Part shown: in pieces, positions 41,228 to 50,419 of the stretch | Numbering within the stretch: position 1 is the stretch's first letter | Layout of the letters: every line of letters begins with the position of its first letter | The notes under the pieces: model-generated | Database searches by the model: none | The model's input: the letters and a program-made list of their open reading frames with translations, nothing else | Told to the model about the DNA's origin: nothing | Position numbers and translations under genes: made by a program | Assembly: GCF_002797435.1 (NCBI RefSeq) | Contig: NZ_PGEN01000001.1 | Span: 3,780,501 to 3,844,500, forward strand | DNA: 64,000 nt | Reading direction: 5' to 3' | From: Sphingomonas koreensis | Lineage (GTDB): Bacteria; Pseudomonadota; Alphaproteobacteria; Sphingomonadales; Sphingomonadaceae

Positions 41228-41621
41228 ATTCCCCGAGGCCGCGGTGGTCGAGGAGAAGTTCCTCGCCGCATCCGGCCCGGGTGGTCAGAATGTCAACAAG
41301 GTCGCGACCGCGGTGCAGCTGCGCATCGACGTGTTCCGGCTCGGCCTGCCGCCATGGGCCTATGCCAAGCTCAAGGAGCTGGCTGGAAGCCGCATGACCG
41401 CGAGCGGCGAACTGGTGGTGACTGCGCGGAAATTCCGCACGCAGGAAGCGAACCGGCAGGACGCCCGCGCCCGCATCGTCGAGCTGCTGGTGAGGGCGCA
41501 TGAGCGCGACGCGCGCCGGATCAAGACCAAGCCAAGCAAGGCGGCCAGGGCACGGCGGGTGGACGAAAAGAAGGGCCGGTCAGCGATCAAGGCGGGTCGC
41601 GGCAAGGTGCGCGTCGAATGA
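41214..41621 (+). CDS. arfB: Alternative ribosome-rescue factor ArfB (YaeJ-like peptidyl-tRNA hydrolase)
   Basis: A 135-residue class I release-factor-like protein without codon-recognition domains. The GGQ motif is in ASGPGGQNVNKVATAVQLR (about residues 20-38), followed by a basic C-terminal tail (RRIKTKPSKAARARRVDEKKGRSAIKAG) that in ArfB enters the empty mRNA channel. It frees ribosomes stalled without a stop codon. It overlaps the pseudouridine synthase by 14 bases and the next gene by 4 (ATGA). Confidence 0.93.
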   Translation: MTPPEFPEAAVVEEKFLAASGPGGQNVNKVATAVQLRIDVFRLGLPPWAYAKLKELAGSRMTASGELVVTARKFRTQEANRQDARARIVELLVRAHERDARRIKTKPSKAARARRVDEKKGRSAIKAGRGKVRVE

Positions 41622-42301
41622 CGGACCGGGTCGAAGCGGTGCTGGCGGCGCTGGAAGCCGAGGGGCTGGAAAAGACCCGCACCGAGATGGGACCGCGCTA
41701 CGGGATCGTCACCGCCGACCGCGTGTTCGGAGTGCCGATGGCGCGAATCCAGGCGATCGCCAAACCGCTGGGCAAGGACCATGATCTGGCCGCGGCGATG
41801 TGGGCCACGCGGGTCTATGAGGGGCGGATGATCGCCTTCCTGATCGACGATCCGGCGATGGTGACTCACGCGCAGATGGATGCGTGGCGCGCGCAGTTCG
41901 ATAATTGGGCGGTGACCGATACCGCCTGTTTCAAGCTGTTCGACAAGGTCGAGGGCGCAGCGGCGCTGGTCGAGCCCTGGACTCAGCTCAACGACGAGAT
42001 GGGGCGGCGCGCGGGGTTTGCGCTGCTCGCCTGCCTAGCGTTGCATCGCCGGCCGGCGGATTATCTGCATGGCCTCACGCTCATCGAAGGCGCGGCCGAG
42101 GACGATCGCAATTTCGTGAAGAAGGGCGCCAATTGGGCGTTGCGCGCGATCGGCGGCAAGAAGGATCCGGCGCTGCGCGCGGCGGCCCGCGCACTGGCGA
42201 CGAAGCTCGCGGTATCGACCGACCGGACCGCGCGCTGGAACGGCAAGGACGCGTTGCGTGCCTTCGCCAAGGCCGACGCGAAGAACGCGGCAGCGAGCTG
42301 A
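41618..42301 (+). CDS. DNA alkylation repair protein, AlkD-like
   Basis: A 227-residue protein made of HEAT-like helices. It matches the AlkD-type family: RYGIVTADRVFGVPMARIQAIAKPLGKDHDLAAAMWATRVYEGRMIAFLIDDP, later DRNFVKKGANWALRAIGGKK. AlkD excises bulky N3/N7-alkyl purines without base flipping. The ATG overlaps the arfB stop. No further repair genes are near; co-transcription with arfB is likely incidental. Confidence 0.88.
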   Translation: MTDRVEAVLAALEAEGLEKTRTEMGPRYGIVTADRVFGVPMARIQAIAKPLGKDHDLAAAMWATRVYEGRMIAFLIDDPAMVTHAQMDAWRAQFDNWAVTDTACFKLFDKVEGAAALVEPWTQLNDEMGRRAGFALLACLALHRRPADYLHGLTLIEGAAEDDRNFVKKGANWALRAIGGKKDPALRAAARALATKLAVSTDRTARWNGKDALRAFAKADAKNAAAS

Positions 42302-42341
42302 CCCCTTGCGTGCGGTGGCGCGACAGGCCACCTGCGTCGCC

Positions 42342-42827
42342 ATGTACAGTTTCGACATCGCGGCCGGATCGAAGGCCGAGCTTTACCGCGACCTGCTGGC
42401 CGCGCTCGACGCGCTGACTGCGGGGGAGGACGATGCGATCGCAAATATGGCGAATGCGGCGTCGCTGATCTGGCAATATCTGCCCGACCTCAACTGGGCC
42501 GGCTTCTACCGCAATGTCGGCGATGAGCTGGTGCTCGGACCATTCCAGGGCAAGGCGGCGTGCATCCGCATCCCGTTCGGCAAGGGCGTGTGCGGCGCCG
42601 CGGCGGCGAGCGGCGAGACCCAGTTGATCGAGGACGTCCACGCCTTTCCCGGCCACATCGCCTGCGACGCGGCAAGCAACGCCGAACTGGTCGTGCCGAT
42701 TTCGCACCAGGGCCGGCTGATCGGCGTTCTTGATCTCGACAGCCCGTCACGTGGCCGGTTCGACGCCGAAGACGCCGCGGGATGCGAGGCGCTGGCGGCG
42801 CTGCTGGCGCCGCGGATCGCGGGTTAA
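42342..42827 (+). CDS. msrC: Free methionine-(R)-sulfoxide reductase (GAF domain)
   Basis: A 161-residue single-GAF-domain enzyme. It reduces free Met-R-sulfoxide with thioredoxin. The three conserved Cys are visible in KAACIRIPFG, GVCGAAAASG and HIACDAASNAEL, and the LNWAGFYRN and VLDLDSP elements are typical of fRMsr. ATG at 42342 gives the family's usual length. It lies 40 bases after the AlkD-like gene and probably forms the end of that unit. Confidence 0.92.
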   Translation: MYSFDIAAGSKAELYRDLLAALDALTAGEDDAIANMANAASLIWQYLPDLNWAGFYRNVGDELVLGPFQGKAACIRIPFGKGVCGAAAASGETQLIEDVHAFPGHIACDAASNAELVVPISHQGRLIGVLDLDSPSRGRFDAEDAAGCEALAALLAPRIAG

Positions 42828-43020
42828 CGGCCGAGTCGCCTGTTCCGGATTGGCACGGCTTTCGCGCGATCCGGTGGAGCCATGGTTAAGTCATTGGCCC
42901 GATTTGGGACTTGACCGGATGCGGGGTGACTTGGAGCGGCCGTAACGAAGGTGTTAAGGAAAGGTGAAGATTCGCGTCTTCGCCTGAGCCTGGCGCGATT
43001 CCAACGAGGAGTTGCCGCCC

Positions 43021-43998
43021 ATGCGTACCGCCACCCTGATCGTCGCAGCCGTCAGCGGCCTGGCGCTCGCCGCGCCCGCGGAGGCGCAGCAGACCCGGGG
43101 TGCCAACTATCCCGCGCCCGCCGCAATGGTGCCGGCCGCGCCGGTAGCGGTGGTGCCCGCAACAGCGGCGCCGGCGGCCCACGCACCACAACGCCCCAAC
43201 TGGCGGCCGGGAACGCCGCGGCCGGGTGGCTGGCAACCGGCGCGGCCGCCCCAGGGCGGGTGGAAACCGGGCCATCCGCGCCCCGGTAGCTGGACTCCGG
43301 GCACGCCGCGGCCGGGCAATTGGCAGCCGGCGCGCCCCGGGCGCTGGGGGAAGCGGATCGACGGGCGCTGGTACGCCGGGTGGCGCGCGCCGGGCGGGTG
43401 GGGTGCCTATCGCCGGCCGGTCCGCGGCTGGACGCTGCCCAGCTACTGGATCGGCGGGGGTTTCTGGATCAACGACTGGTCGAGCTGGGGGCTCAGCCGC
43501 CCGGCGGCGGGCTATGACTGGGTCCGCTATTATGACGATGCGGTGCTGATCGACCGCCGCGGCAAGGTGTGGGATTCGGTGAGCGGCCTCGACTGGGACC
43601 GCGACGGTCATGGCTATGACTATGACGACGATGACGGCTACTATGCCGATCGCGACCGCGATGACCGCGAACGTGGCGCCGATTACGATGCGCCCGGCTA
43701 TGACGAACGCGATTATGATCGCGATGCGCGCCACGGCGACCGGTACGCGTATCGCGGAGAACATGGCTATCGCGGCTATGCGCGGCGGCCGATGGTATGC
43801 GTCGCGAACTGCTATGGCGGATACTATTCCGCACCGGCATCGACGACGGTGGTGATCCAGTCGGCCCCGGTCGTGACCACCACGACGACCGTGACCGAGG
43901 AATATGTGACCTATGGCGCGCGCAAGGTCGTGCGCCGCGCTCCGACCAAGAAACTCTATCGCGCGCCGGTGAAAAGCAAGAACTGCTATTGCCGTTGA
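43021..43998 (+). CDS. Secreted RcnB-like protein with five 10-residue Trp/Pro repeats
   Basis: A 325-residue exported protein. Signal peptide residues 1-22 (ending PAEAQ). Residues 58-107 hold five decapeptide repeats of the form RPGxWxPxxP with Trp at 61, 71, 81, 91 and 101. A region GWTLPSYWIGGGFWINDW, then YDWVRYYDDAVLIDRRGKVWDSV matches the RcnB/YohN domain, a periplasmic family linked in E. coli to nickel/cobalt homeostasis. It is followed by an Asp/Arg/Tyr-rich tail (about 200-260) and a basic C-terminus with NCYCR. ATG at 43021, preceded by GAGG. The preceding 190-bp gap holds nothing recognised. Confidence 0.8.
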   Translation: MRTATLIVAAVSGLALAAPAEAQQTRGANYPAPAAMVPAAPVAVVPATAAPAAHAPQRPNWRPGTPRPGGWQPARPPQGGWKPGHPRPGSWTPGTPRPGNWQPARPGRWGKRIDGRWYAGWRAPGGWGAYRRPVRGWTLPSYWIGGGFWINDWSSWGLSRPAAGYDWVRYYDDAVLIDRRGKVWDSVSGLDWDRDGHGYDYDDDDGYYADRDRDDRERGADYDAPGYDERDYDRDARHGDRYAYRGEHGYRGYARRPMVCVANCYGGYYSAPASTTVVIQSAPVVTTTTTVTEEYVTYGARKVVRRAPTKKLYRAPVKSKNCYCR

Positions 43999-44055
43999 GG
44001 CGCTACCCGCCGCTGCCGTTCCATGGGGGGAGACGGCGGCGGCGGGCTCCTGGTT

Positions 44056-45354
44056 TCAACGCGGCGGGCGCGTTCCGAAGGTGACGATGCTCTCGCTGCC
44101 ATCCGCGGCGACGGACGCTACGCCGACGAAGTGATCATCGACCGGGACGTCCTTGAGCACGGTTTCGGTCAGGCCCGCCACGCCGCGCACATCGGTCCAG
44201 TCCTGCATGTCGTTGCGGCGCCAGTAGACGCGATAGCCCTTTGCGCCCGCGACCGGGCTCCACTTCACCTTGATGTCGTGCGAGAGCGCCCCGTCGAGCA
44301 CCACGGATGATGGCGCGTCGGGCGCGTTGGCGAGGCGGCGGATCGTCGCGACGTTGAGCGCGGTGACCTTCGCCAGATAGGGGAAGTCCATCTTGTCGAC
44401 CGTGTCGCCATAGACGCGGCCATTCTCGGTACGCAGATCCTGATGCTGCTGGTCGTAATGCTCGGCGCCGACCGAGAAGCGGACGGCGGGATAGCCGAGC
44501 CGCAGGAAGGGCTCGTGATCGCCGCCGCGTCCGAACCGATCGGGACGGCGGACGATGAAGGCGTCGAGCGCGTCGGGCGAGTCCTTCCTCAGCCCATCGG
44601 CGACCTTGTCGATCGCCTTGGCGAGCGCACGGCTCGGGCCGTCATCCTCGCCGCCATCGCCGCGGCGGCGCAGCTGCTCCTCGATCGTCTCCGACGCGCG
44701 GATACCTTCAGAGAAGACACGAACCCGGTCGGCGACGCGGACACCGTTCTGGCCCATCGTCCCGCCGACAATGTCGTTGTTGAGCACGGCGATCACGGTC
44801 CAGCCGCGCTCCTTCGCGGTTTCGGCCAGCAGCGTGCCGCCCCACAGCCCCTGTTCCTCGCCCGACAGCGCGGCGTAGATGATCGTCGCGCGGTGCTTCT
44901 GCTTGGAGAGGATGCGCGCCGCCTCGATCACCAGGGCGACGCCCGATGCGTCGTCATTGGCGCCGGGGGCGTCGGCGGTGAAGTTGAGCGGATCCGACAC
45001 ACGGCTGTCGATATGCCCCTGCACGATCACCACACGCTTGGGGTCCTCGCCGGCCTGGAAGCCGAGGACGTTGACCACCTCGACCCCATTGGGTGCGCGC
45101 GGGCCGGTGAAGGTGCGGGCGATGTTGGCGACTTCGATGCACTGGCAGGCTTCGCCGATGCGGTTGAGCTCGTCCGCTGCCCATTTGCGCGCGGCGCCGA
45201 TGCCGCGGACGGGATCGGTGGCGGAGGAAAGGGTGTGGCGCGTGCCGAAGCTCACCAGCTTCTCGACGTCCGCTTTCAGACGTTCGGGGCTGGGAGACTC
45301 CTGTGCGGCGGCGGGGGCTGCGAGGAGCAGCGCGAGGAAGGGGAGGGTTCGCAT
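44056..45354 (-). CDS. Secreted M28-family zinc aminopeptidase with C-terminal fibronectin-III-like domain
   Basis: A 432-residue protein. Signal peptide residues 1-18 (ending PAAAQ). The M28 zinc ligands and catalytic residues appear in order: QGHIDSRVSD (His), GANDDASGVALV (bridging Asp), ALSGEEQGLWGG (catalytic Glu and Glu ligand), NNDIVGG (Asp). About residues 345-432 look like a fibronectin-III-type module (IKVKWSPVAGAKGYRVYWRR). It would cleave N-terminal residues from peptides in the periplasm or outside. ATG at 45354, five bases after the stop of the universal stress gene, so both are probably co-transcribed. Confidence 0.9.
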   Translation of the reverse strand: MRTLPFLALLLAAPAAAQESPSPERLKADVEKLVSFGTRHTLSSATDPVRGIGAARKWAADELNRIGEACQCIEVANIARTFTGPRAPNGVEVVNVLGFQAGEDPKRVVIVQGHIDSRVSDPLNFTADAPGANDDASGVALVIEAARILSKQKHRATIIYAALSGEEQGLWGGTLLAETAKERGWTVIAVLNNDIVGGTMGQNGVRVADRVRVFSEGIRASETIEEQLRRRGDGGEDDGPSRALAKAIDKVADGLRKDSPDALDAFIVRRPDRFGRGGDHEPFLRLGYPAVRFSVGAEHYDQQHQDLRTENGRVYGDTVDKMDFPYLAKVTALNVATIRRLANAPDAPSSVVLDGALSHDIKVKWSPVAGAKGYRVYWRRNDMQDWTDVRGVAGLTETVLKDVPVDDHFVGVASVAADGSESIVTFGTRPPR

Positions 45355-45359
45355 GAGAC

Positions 45360-45815
45360 TCAGCTTAGCCGGTCGATCGCATCGCGGTCGAGGCTGCCGG
45401 GGATCAGCATCAGCGGGACGGGAAGGGCGGCCATGTCGCTGCCGGTAAAATGGCTGACCAGCGCCCCCGGCTTGCCGCCCACCGCCACGCCGAGCACGAG
45501 CGCGGCGATTTCGGGGTTGGCGTCCATCAACTCGCGGATGATCTTTGGCCCGTCGCCTTCGCGGACGGTGATGGTGGGCTTCAGCCCCGATTCCTGGATC
45601 AGGGTTCCGGCCGCGCCCGCAACCAGTGCTTCGGCGCGCTGACGGGCCTCTTCCTCGATCGTCGCCATCACGCCGCCCCACTGGACGAAATCGGGTTTGG
45701 GAATCAGGGAGAGAATCTCGACTCCGCCGCCGGTCTTGACCGCGCGGCGCGCGGCGAACCGCAGGGCAATCTGCGCTTCAGGGCTTTCATCGATCACCAC
45801 AAGATAGGTACGCAT
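45360..45815 (-). CDS. Universal stress protein (UspA family)
   Basis: A 151-residue Usp-fold protein. MRTYLVVIDESPEAQIALRFAARRA at the start and the ATP-binding-type glycine segment LVLGVAVGGKPGALVSHF near the C-terminus fit the nucleotide-binding UspA subgroup. It is a cytoplasmic stress-responsive protein of uncertain molecular role. The ATG at 45815 follows GGGAGGGG. Directly upstream of the M28 peptidase and divergent from pdhC. Confidence 0.88.
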   Translation of the reverse strand: MRTYLVVIDESPEAQIALRFAARRAVKTGGGVEILSLIPKPDFVQWGGVMATIEEEARQRAEALVAGAAGTLIQESGLKPTITVREGDGPKIIRELMDANPEIAALVLGVAVGGKPGALVSHFTGSDMAALPVPLMLIPGSLDRDAIDRLS

Positions 45816-45961
45816 GAAACCATCCCCTCCCGTTTCCCCTTGGTGGTGACGCGGGAAGGGCCAGAGCGCAAGAGGTTGACGGGTGCGGGAGGCTTGACCC
45901 GCGCCGTTCATCGCGCAAGGGAGGGCCAAACCACCACCCTGCGACAGGATCCTCCCCGCCC

Positions 45962-47248
45962 ATGTCGATCGACATCAAGATGCCGGCCCTTTCCCCGACG
46001 ATGGAGGAGGGCACTCTCGCCAAATGGCTGGTGAAGGAGGGCGATACCGTCAAGGCCGGCGATCTGATGGCCGAGATCGAGACCGACAAGGCGACGATGG
46101 AGTTCGAAGCGGTCGATGAGGGCGTGATCGCCAAGATCCTGATCGCCGAGGGCACCGATGGCGTGAAGGTCGGCACCGTGATCGCGGTGCTGGCGGGTGA
46201 GGGCGAGGACGTCTCCGCGGCAGCCGCTGCACCCAAGGCCGAGGCGCCCAAAGCCGCCGAAGCGCCGAAGGAAGAAGCGAAGGCTGCTCCTGCCGCTGCG
46301 CCGGCTCCCGTGGCTGCTCCTGCGGCGGCGAGCGGTGACCGCGTTAAGGCCAGTCCGCTGGCGCGCCGTATCGCGGCTGAGAAGGGTGTCGAGCTGGGCA
46401 GCGTGAGCGGTTCGGGCCCGAATGGCCGCATCGTCAAGGCGGACGTCGAGGGCGCCAAGCCCGGCGCCGCGCCCGCTGCTGCTGCACCGGCGGCTCCTGC
46501 GGCGGCGCCCGCTGCTGCGGCTCCGGCAGCGCCTGCCTCGGTCTGGTATGACGAGAGCATCCCGCACGAGGAAGAAAAGCTCAGCAACATCCGCAAGACG
46601 ATCGCGCGCCGCCTGACCGAGGCGAAGCAGACGATCCCGCATATCTACCTGACCGTCGACGTCCAGCTCGACGCGCTGCTGAAACTGCGCGGCCAGCTCA
46701 ACAAGAGCCTGGAAGCCCGCGGCGTGAAGCTGTCGGTGAACGACATGCTGATCAAGGCGCTGGCCGTCGCGCTGGCGCAGGTGCCCAAGTGCAACGTCAC
46801 TTATGCGGGCGACAAGCTGGTCAAGTACAGCCGCTCGGACATCTCGGTCGCGGTTTCCACGCCGACCGGCCTGATCACCCCGATCATCCGCGATGCCGCG
46901 AATATCGGTCTGGCGTCGATCTCGACCCAGATGAAGGAGCTTGGCCAGCGCGCCAAGGAAGGCAAGCTGCAGCCGCACGAATATCAGGGCGGCACCGCCA
47001 GCATCTCCAACATGGGCATGTTCGGGATCAAGCAGTTCGATGCGGTGATCAATCCGCCCCAGGCGATGATCCTGGCGGTCGGCGCGGGCGAGAAGCGCCC
47101 GTACATCGTCGACGACGCGCTGGGCGTCGCGACCGTCATGTCGGCGACCGGCAGCTTCGATCACCGCGCGGTGGACGGAGCCGATGGCGCAGAGCTGATG
47201 AAGGTGTTCAAGGCGCTCGTCGAGTCGCCGATGGGCCTGCTGGCCTGA
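45962..47248 (+). CDS. pdhC: Pyruvate dehydrogenase complex dihydrolipoamide acetyltransferase (E2)
   Basis: A 428-residue E2 component. Order: one lipoyl domain (1-80) with lipoyl lysine K43 in [11 protein letters not shown], an Ala/Pro-rich linker, the E3/E1-binding domain (about 122-160, [18 protein letters not shown]), a second Ala/Pro linker, and the catalytic domain with the active-site histidine in [16 protein letters not shown]. It transfers acetyl groups to CoA. The mitochondrial-type PDH E2 layout distinguishes it from 2-oxoglutarate E2. E1 genes are not in the window; the E3 gene lies two genes downstream. Confidence 0.94.
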   Translation: MSIDIKMPALSPTMEEGTLAKWLVKEGDTVKAGDLMAEIETDKATMEFEAVDEGVIAKILIAEGTDGVKVGTVIAVLAGEGEDVSAAAAAPKAEAPKAAEAPKEEAKAAPAAAPAPVAAPAAASGDRVKASPLARRIAAEKGVELGSVSGSGPNGRIVKADVEGAKPGAAPAAAAPAAPAAAPAAAAPAAPASVWYDESIPHEEEKLSNIRKTIARRLTEAKQTIPHIYLTVDVQLDALLKLRGQLNKSLEARGVKLSVNDMLIKALAVALAQVPKCNVTYAGDKLVKYSRSDISVAVSTPTGLITPIIRDAANIGLASISTQMKELGQRAKEGKLQPHEYQGGTASISNMGMFGIKQFDAVINPPQAMILAVGAGEKRPYIVDDALGVATVMSATGSFDHRAVDGADGAELMKVFKALVESPMGLLA

Positions 47249-47255
47249 CGCCGCG

Positions 47256-47468
47256 ATGCGCGTCCTGGTCGAAGCCCTGCACATCGCCGCCGGAATCGCG
47301 GTCGCACTGCTGATCGCGGCGGTTTCGGCCTGGGCCTATCCGCTCGCCGCCCGCGACGTGTGGCTGGTGACGGCCGTCGCCATCCTGTGCGTGATCGGCA
47401 TGGGTGTCGCCCCGATGCGGCGGGCAATGGCAGCGGACCGCGCCAAGAGGAATGCAAGTGATGCCTGA
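47256..47468 (+). CDS. Small two-span membrane protein, hypothetical
   Basis: A 70-residue protein with two hydrophobic segments (about residues 8-30 and 36-52) and a basic C-terminus (RRAMAADRAKRN). It starts eight bases after pdhC and overlaps the next gene by 8 bases. No family recognised; the tight spacing suggests a real gene. Confidence 0.6.
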   Translation: MRVLVEALHIAAGIAVALLIAAVSAWAYPLAARDVWLVTAVAILCVIGMGVAPMRRAMAADRAKRNASDA

Positions 47469-47844
47469 CCGGTCGCCGCCGGCTTTCGAGCCGACGATCC
47501 GCGTGACGACGATGCCCGCCGACGCCAATGCCTATGGCGATATCTTCGGCGGCTGGCTGATCGGGCAGATGGACATGGCCGCCGGCCTCGTCGCCGCGCG
47601 CCGCGCCAAGGGCCGGGCCGTCACGGTGGCGATGGACGCGATGCAGTTCCACGCACCGGTCTTCGTCGGCGACGAGGTGTCGGTTTATGCCGCGCTCACC
47701 AAGGTTGGCCGCAGTTCGATGAAGATCGACGTCGAAGCCTGGCGCCGCGGCCGCCACGGCGAGGAGCGCGAGCTGGTGACGCAGGCCAATTTTACCTTCG
47801 TTGCGGTGGGCGAGGATCGCAAGCCGCGCCCGGTGGACGGCTGA
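47461..47844 (+). CDS. Acyl-CoA thioesterase (YciA-like hotdog fold)
   Basis: A 127-residue hotdog-fold protein: TTMPADANAYGDIFGGWLIGQMDMAAGLVA has the catalytic Asp region of YciA-type thioesterases, followed by VAMDAMQFHAPVFVGDEVSVYA and ELVTQANFTFVAVG. It hydrolyses acyl-CoA to free acid and CoA. ATG at 47461 follows AGAGGA and lies within the end of the small membrane protein gene. Its placement between pdhC and lpdA may help adjust the CoA pool. Confidence 0.88.
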   Translation: MPDRSPPAFEPTIRVTTMPADANAYGDIFGGWLIGQMDMAAGLVAARRAKGRAVTVAMDAMQFHAPVFVGDEVSVYAALTKVGRSSMKIDVEAWRRGRHGEERELVTQANFTFVAVGEDRKPRPVDG

Positions 47845-47908
47845 TGCAAGGCGCGTTCGCCGACCCTATCTATCCTTCAATCCTCACTCCCCAGGGGCTC
47901 TAGAGACA

Positions 47909-49309
47909 ATGGCTGAATCCTATGACGTGATCGTGCTCGGTTCCGGACCCGGCGGCTATGTCGCCGCGATCCGGGCGAGCCAGCTCGGCCTCAAGACCGC
48001 GATCGTCGAACGCGAGCTTCTGGGCGGGATCTGTCTGAACTGGGGCTGCATCCCGACCAAGGCGCTGCTGCGCTCGGCCGAGATCTTCCACTTCATGCAG
48101 CACGCCAAGGATTACGGCCTTGCCGCCGAGAAGATCACCGCCGACCTCGAGGCCGTGGTCAAGCGCTCGCGCGGGGTCGCCAAGCAGCTCAATCAGGGCG
48201 TCACGCACCTGATGAAGAAGAACAAGGTCGCGGTGCATTTCGGCACTGGCAAGCTGACCGGCAAGGGCAAGCTCAGCGTCACGGCCGAGGACGGCAAGGT
48301 GACGGAACTGACCGCCAAGAACATCATCCTCGCCACCGGCGCGCGCGCCCGCGACCTGCCGAACCTGCCCGCCGACGGCAACAAGGTGTGGACCTATCGC
48401 CACGCGATGACGCCGAAGGAGATGCCCAAGAAGCTGCTGGTCATCGGATCGGGCGCGATCGGGATCGAGTTCGCCAGCTTCTACAACGACATGGGTTCCG
48501 AGGTGACGGTGGTCGAGATGCTCGACCGCATCGTTCCCGTCGAGGATGCCGACATCTCCGCGCACCTGGAAAAGGCGCTCAAGAAGCAGGGTATGACGAT
48601 CATGACCGGCGCCAAGGTCGACAAGATCGCCGCCGATGCGACCGGCGTGAAAGCGACCATCACCGGGAAGGACGGCAAGGCGGTGGACGGGCAATTCAGC
48701 CATGTCATCGTCGCGATCGGCATCGTGCCGAATACCGCCGACATCGGCCTCAAGGAGCTGGGCGTCGATGTCGACGACCGTGGGTTCCTCAGGACCGGGC
48801 CGGACTGCAAGACCAACATCGACGGCCTCTACGCGATCGGCGACATCACCGCGCCACCCTGGCTGGCACACAAGGCGAGCCATGAGGGCGTGATCGCCGC
48901 CGAGGCGATCGCGGGCAAGCACCCGCACGCGATGGACCCGCGCAACATTCCGGGCTGCACCTATTGCCACCCGCAGATCGCGTCGGTCGGCCTGACCGAA
49001 GCGAAGGCGAAGGAAGCCGGTTACGAGGTCAAGGTCGGCAACTTCCCCTTCATCGGCAACGGCAAGGCGATTGCGCTGGGCGAGCCGGAAGGTTTTGTGA
49101 AGACGGTGTTCGACGCCAAGACCGGCGAGCTGCTGGGCGCACACATGATCGGCGCGGAAGTGACCGAGATGATCCAGGGCTACACCATCGGCAAGACGCT
49201 GGAGACCACCGAGGCGGAGCTGATGGAAACGGTGTTCCCGCACCCGACGATCAGCGAGACGATGCACGAGGCGGTGCTGGCCGCTTATGGGCGCCAGCTA
49301 CACATGTGA
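47909..49309 (+). CDS. lpdA: Dihydrolipoamide dehydrogenase (E3)
   Basis: A 466-residue flavoprotein disulfide reductase. It reoxidises the lipoyl group of PDH E2. FAD motif GSGPGGYVAAIRASQ (11-25), redox-active C42/C47 in GGICLNWGCIPTKAL, NAD motif VIGSGAIGIEFASFY, LYAIGDI and the C-terminal HPTISETMHEA with the catalytic His-Glu pair. ATG at 47909. Presence next to pdhC points to the PDH complex, although one E3 commonly serves several 2-oxoacid dehydrogenases. Confidence 0.95.
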   Translation: MAESYDVIVLGSGPGGYVAAIRASQLGLKTAIVERELLGGICLNWGCIPTKALLRSAEIFHFMQHAKDYGLAAEKITADLEAVVKRSRGVAKQLNQGVTHLMKKNKVAVHFGTGKLTGKGKLSVTAEDGKVTELTAKNIILATGARARDLPNLPADGNKVWTYRHAMTPKEMPKKLLVIGSGAIGIEFASFYNDMGSEVTVVEMLDRIVPVEDADISAHLEKALKKQGMTIMTGAKVDKIAADATGVKATITGKDGKAVDGQFSHVIVAIGIVPNTADIGLKELGVDVDDRGFLRTGPDCKTNIDGLYAIGDITAPPWLAHKASHEGVIAAEAIAGKHPHAMDPRNIPGCTYCHPQIASVGLTEAKAKEAGYEVKVGNFPFIGNGKAIALGEPEGFVKTVFDAKTGELLGAHMIGAEVTEMIQGYTIGKTLETTEAELMETVFPHPTISETMHEAVLAAYGRQLHM

Positions 49310-49410
49310 GGGGCGGCTTGAGACTGCGTTGGTCAGCGCATTCTCAAGCCCCGTTCAGCCTTTATTGGTGAAACCCTGCCATGCTGCCGCGCGATTTGCG
49401 GGAGCATGGC

Positions 49411-49767
49411 ATGTCGGCAAAGACGTTTCTGGGGATCGTGCCCGTCTTCTGGTTCGGCGGGCTGGCGATCTATCTCTATCGCGTCAATGGCGCGTTGGGC
49501 GGAGTGGCGTCGCAGCAGTTGATGCCCACGGTGATGGGGCTGGCTGCGATCAGCCTGCTGCTCAGCCTTCCGATCCTGTTCAAGCTGCTTGGGTTGGCGA
49601 CGAAGCCCAAAGGCAAGAAGGCCTTGGGGAGCAACGACAGCGCGCCCGGCGATTTCGACGCAGACGCGGCGATCAGCCGCTATCTCGAGAAGAAGGCCGC
49701 CGGAGAGGCGAACTTCACGGTGCCCGACAGCGCCGCACCACGACCCACCTTCGGCCGCAAGGTCTGA
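49411..49767 (+). CDS. Two-span membrane protein, hypothetical
   Basis: A 118-residue protein with two membrane spans (about residues 5-25 and 40-60) and a charged cytoplasmic tail (GDFDADAAISRYLEKKAAGE). The tail resembles short 'xDADAAxxRYLxRK' motifs of uncharacterised sphingomonad proteins. ATG at 49411 preceded by GGAG. No function can be assigned. Confidence 0.65.
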   Translation: MSAKTFLGIVPVFWFGGLAIYLYRVNGALGGVASQQLMPTVMGLAAISLLLSLPILFKLLGLATKPKGKKALGSNDSAPGDFDADAAISRYLEKKAAGEANFTVPDSAAPRPTFGRKV

Positions 49768-49770
49768 CGC

Positions 49771-50217
49771 TCAGCGCGCTTCCGCGAACGCCTGCATCAG
49801 CCGCGGATAATCGGACGGTTCGGGGAAGCGTTCGAAGCTGTGCGCTGCGCCGGTCTGCGCCCAGGGCAACTTCTCGCTGGTATAGGTCTCGATGAACGGC
49901 ACGAAGCCGCTCGCATCGTCGAGCATGGTCGCGCGCACGTTCACCGCGCCGTATTCGGGCGGCAGGCGGGTGAAGAGCCAGCTCTTGCACCAGTCGCAAT
50001 GATGGTGGCGCGCTTCGTCGCCATGCAGGCCGCCGATCACCGGTTCACCTTCGAGGATCTCGAGCGCGTCGGCGGGCAAGGTGAGGGTGGTGGAGAAGGC
50101 GCTTGCGCTCATCTTCTGGCAGCCGCGGCAATGGCAGACGGCGGTGACGAAGGGCTCGGCGTTGATGCGGAACCGTATCTTGCCGCAGCGGCATCCGCCT
50201 TCCTGACCCGTCATCAT
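49771..50217 (-). CDS. GFA / CENP-V family zinc-binding protein
   Basis: A 148-residue protein of the glutathione-dependent formaldehyde-activating (GFA) family. The zinc Cys motifs are intact: GGCRCGKIRF, VCHCRGCQKMSAS and HCDWCKSWLF. Some members assist S-hydroxymethyl-glutathione formation, but most are of unknown role. Two adjacent ATGs (50217, 50214) follow GGGGG. Convergent with the preceding membrane protein, 3 bases apart. Confidence 0.88.
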   Translation of the reverse strand: MMTGQEGGCRCGKIRFRINAEPFVTAVCHCRGCQKMSASAFSTTLTLPADALEILEGEPVIGGLHGDEARHHHCDWCKSWLFTRLPPEYGAVNVRATMLDDASGFVPFIETYTSEKLPWAQTGAAHSFERFPEPSDYPRLMQAFAEAR

Positions 50218-50419
50218 CCGATCCCCCGCTTTACAGTTCAGCCATGCGCCGTCACCTTGCGTCCCATAACCGAAGAAGGGGGCGGGGGCATGGGTATTTC
50301 GATCCTGTGGTCCAGATTCGCGCTCGTGGCCCCGATATTTGTGATCGATATCGCAAGCGTAAAATCGGTGCCGGACGGGGTGATCGCGAACCCGGACCGG
50401 GTCTGAGCGTTGGGGCAAG

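Noticed and set aside
50281..50406. Short open frame before the DUF3140 gene
   Set aside because: Its codon use looks random and there is no conserved pattern; it is likely spacer plus promoter.
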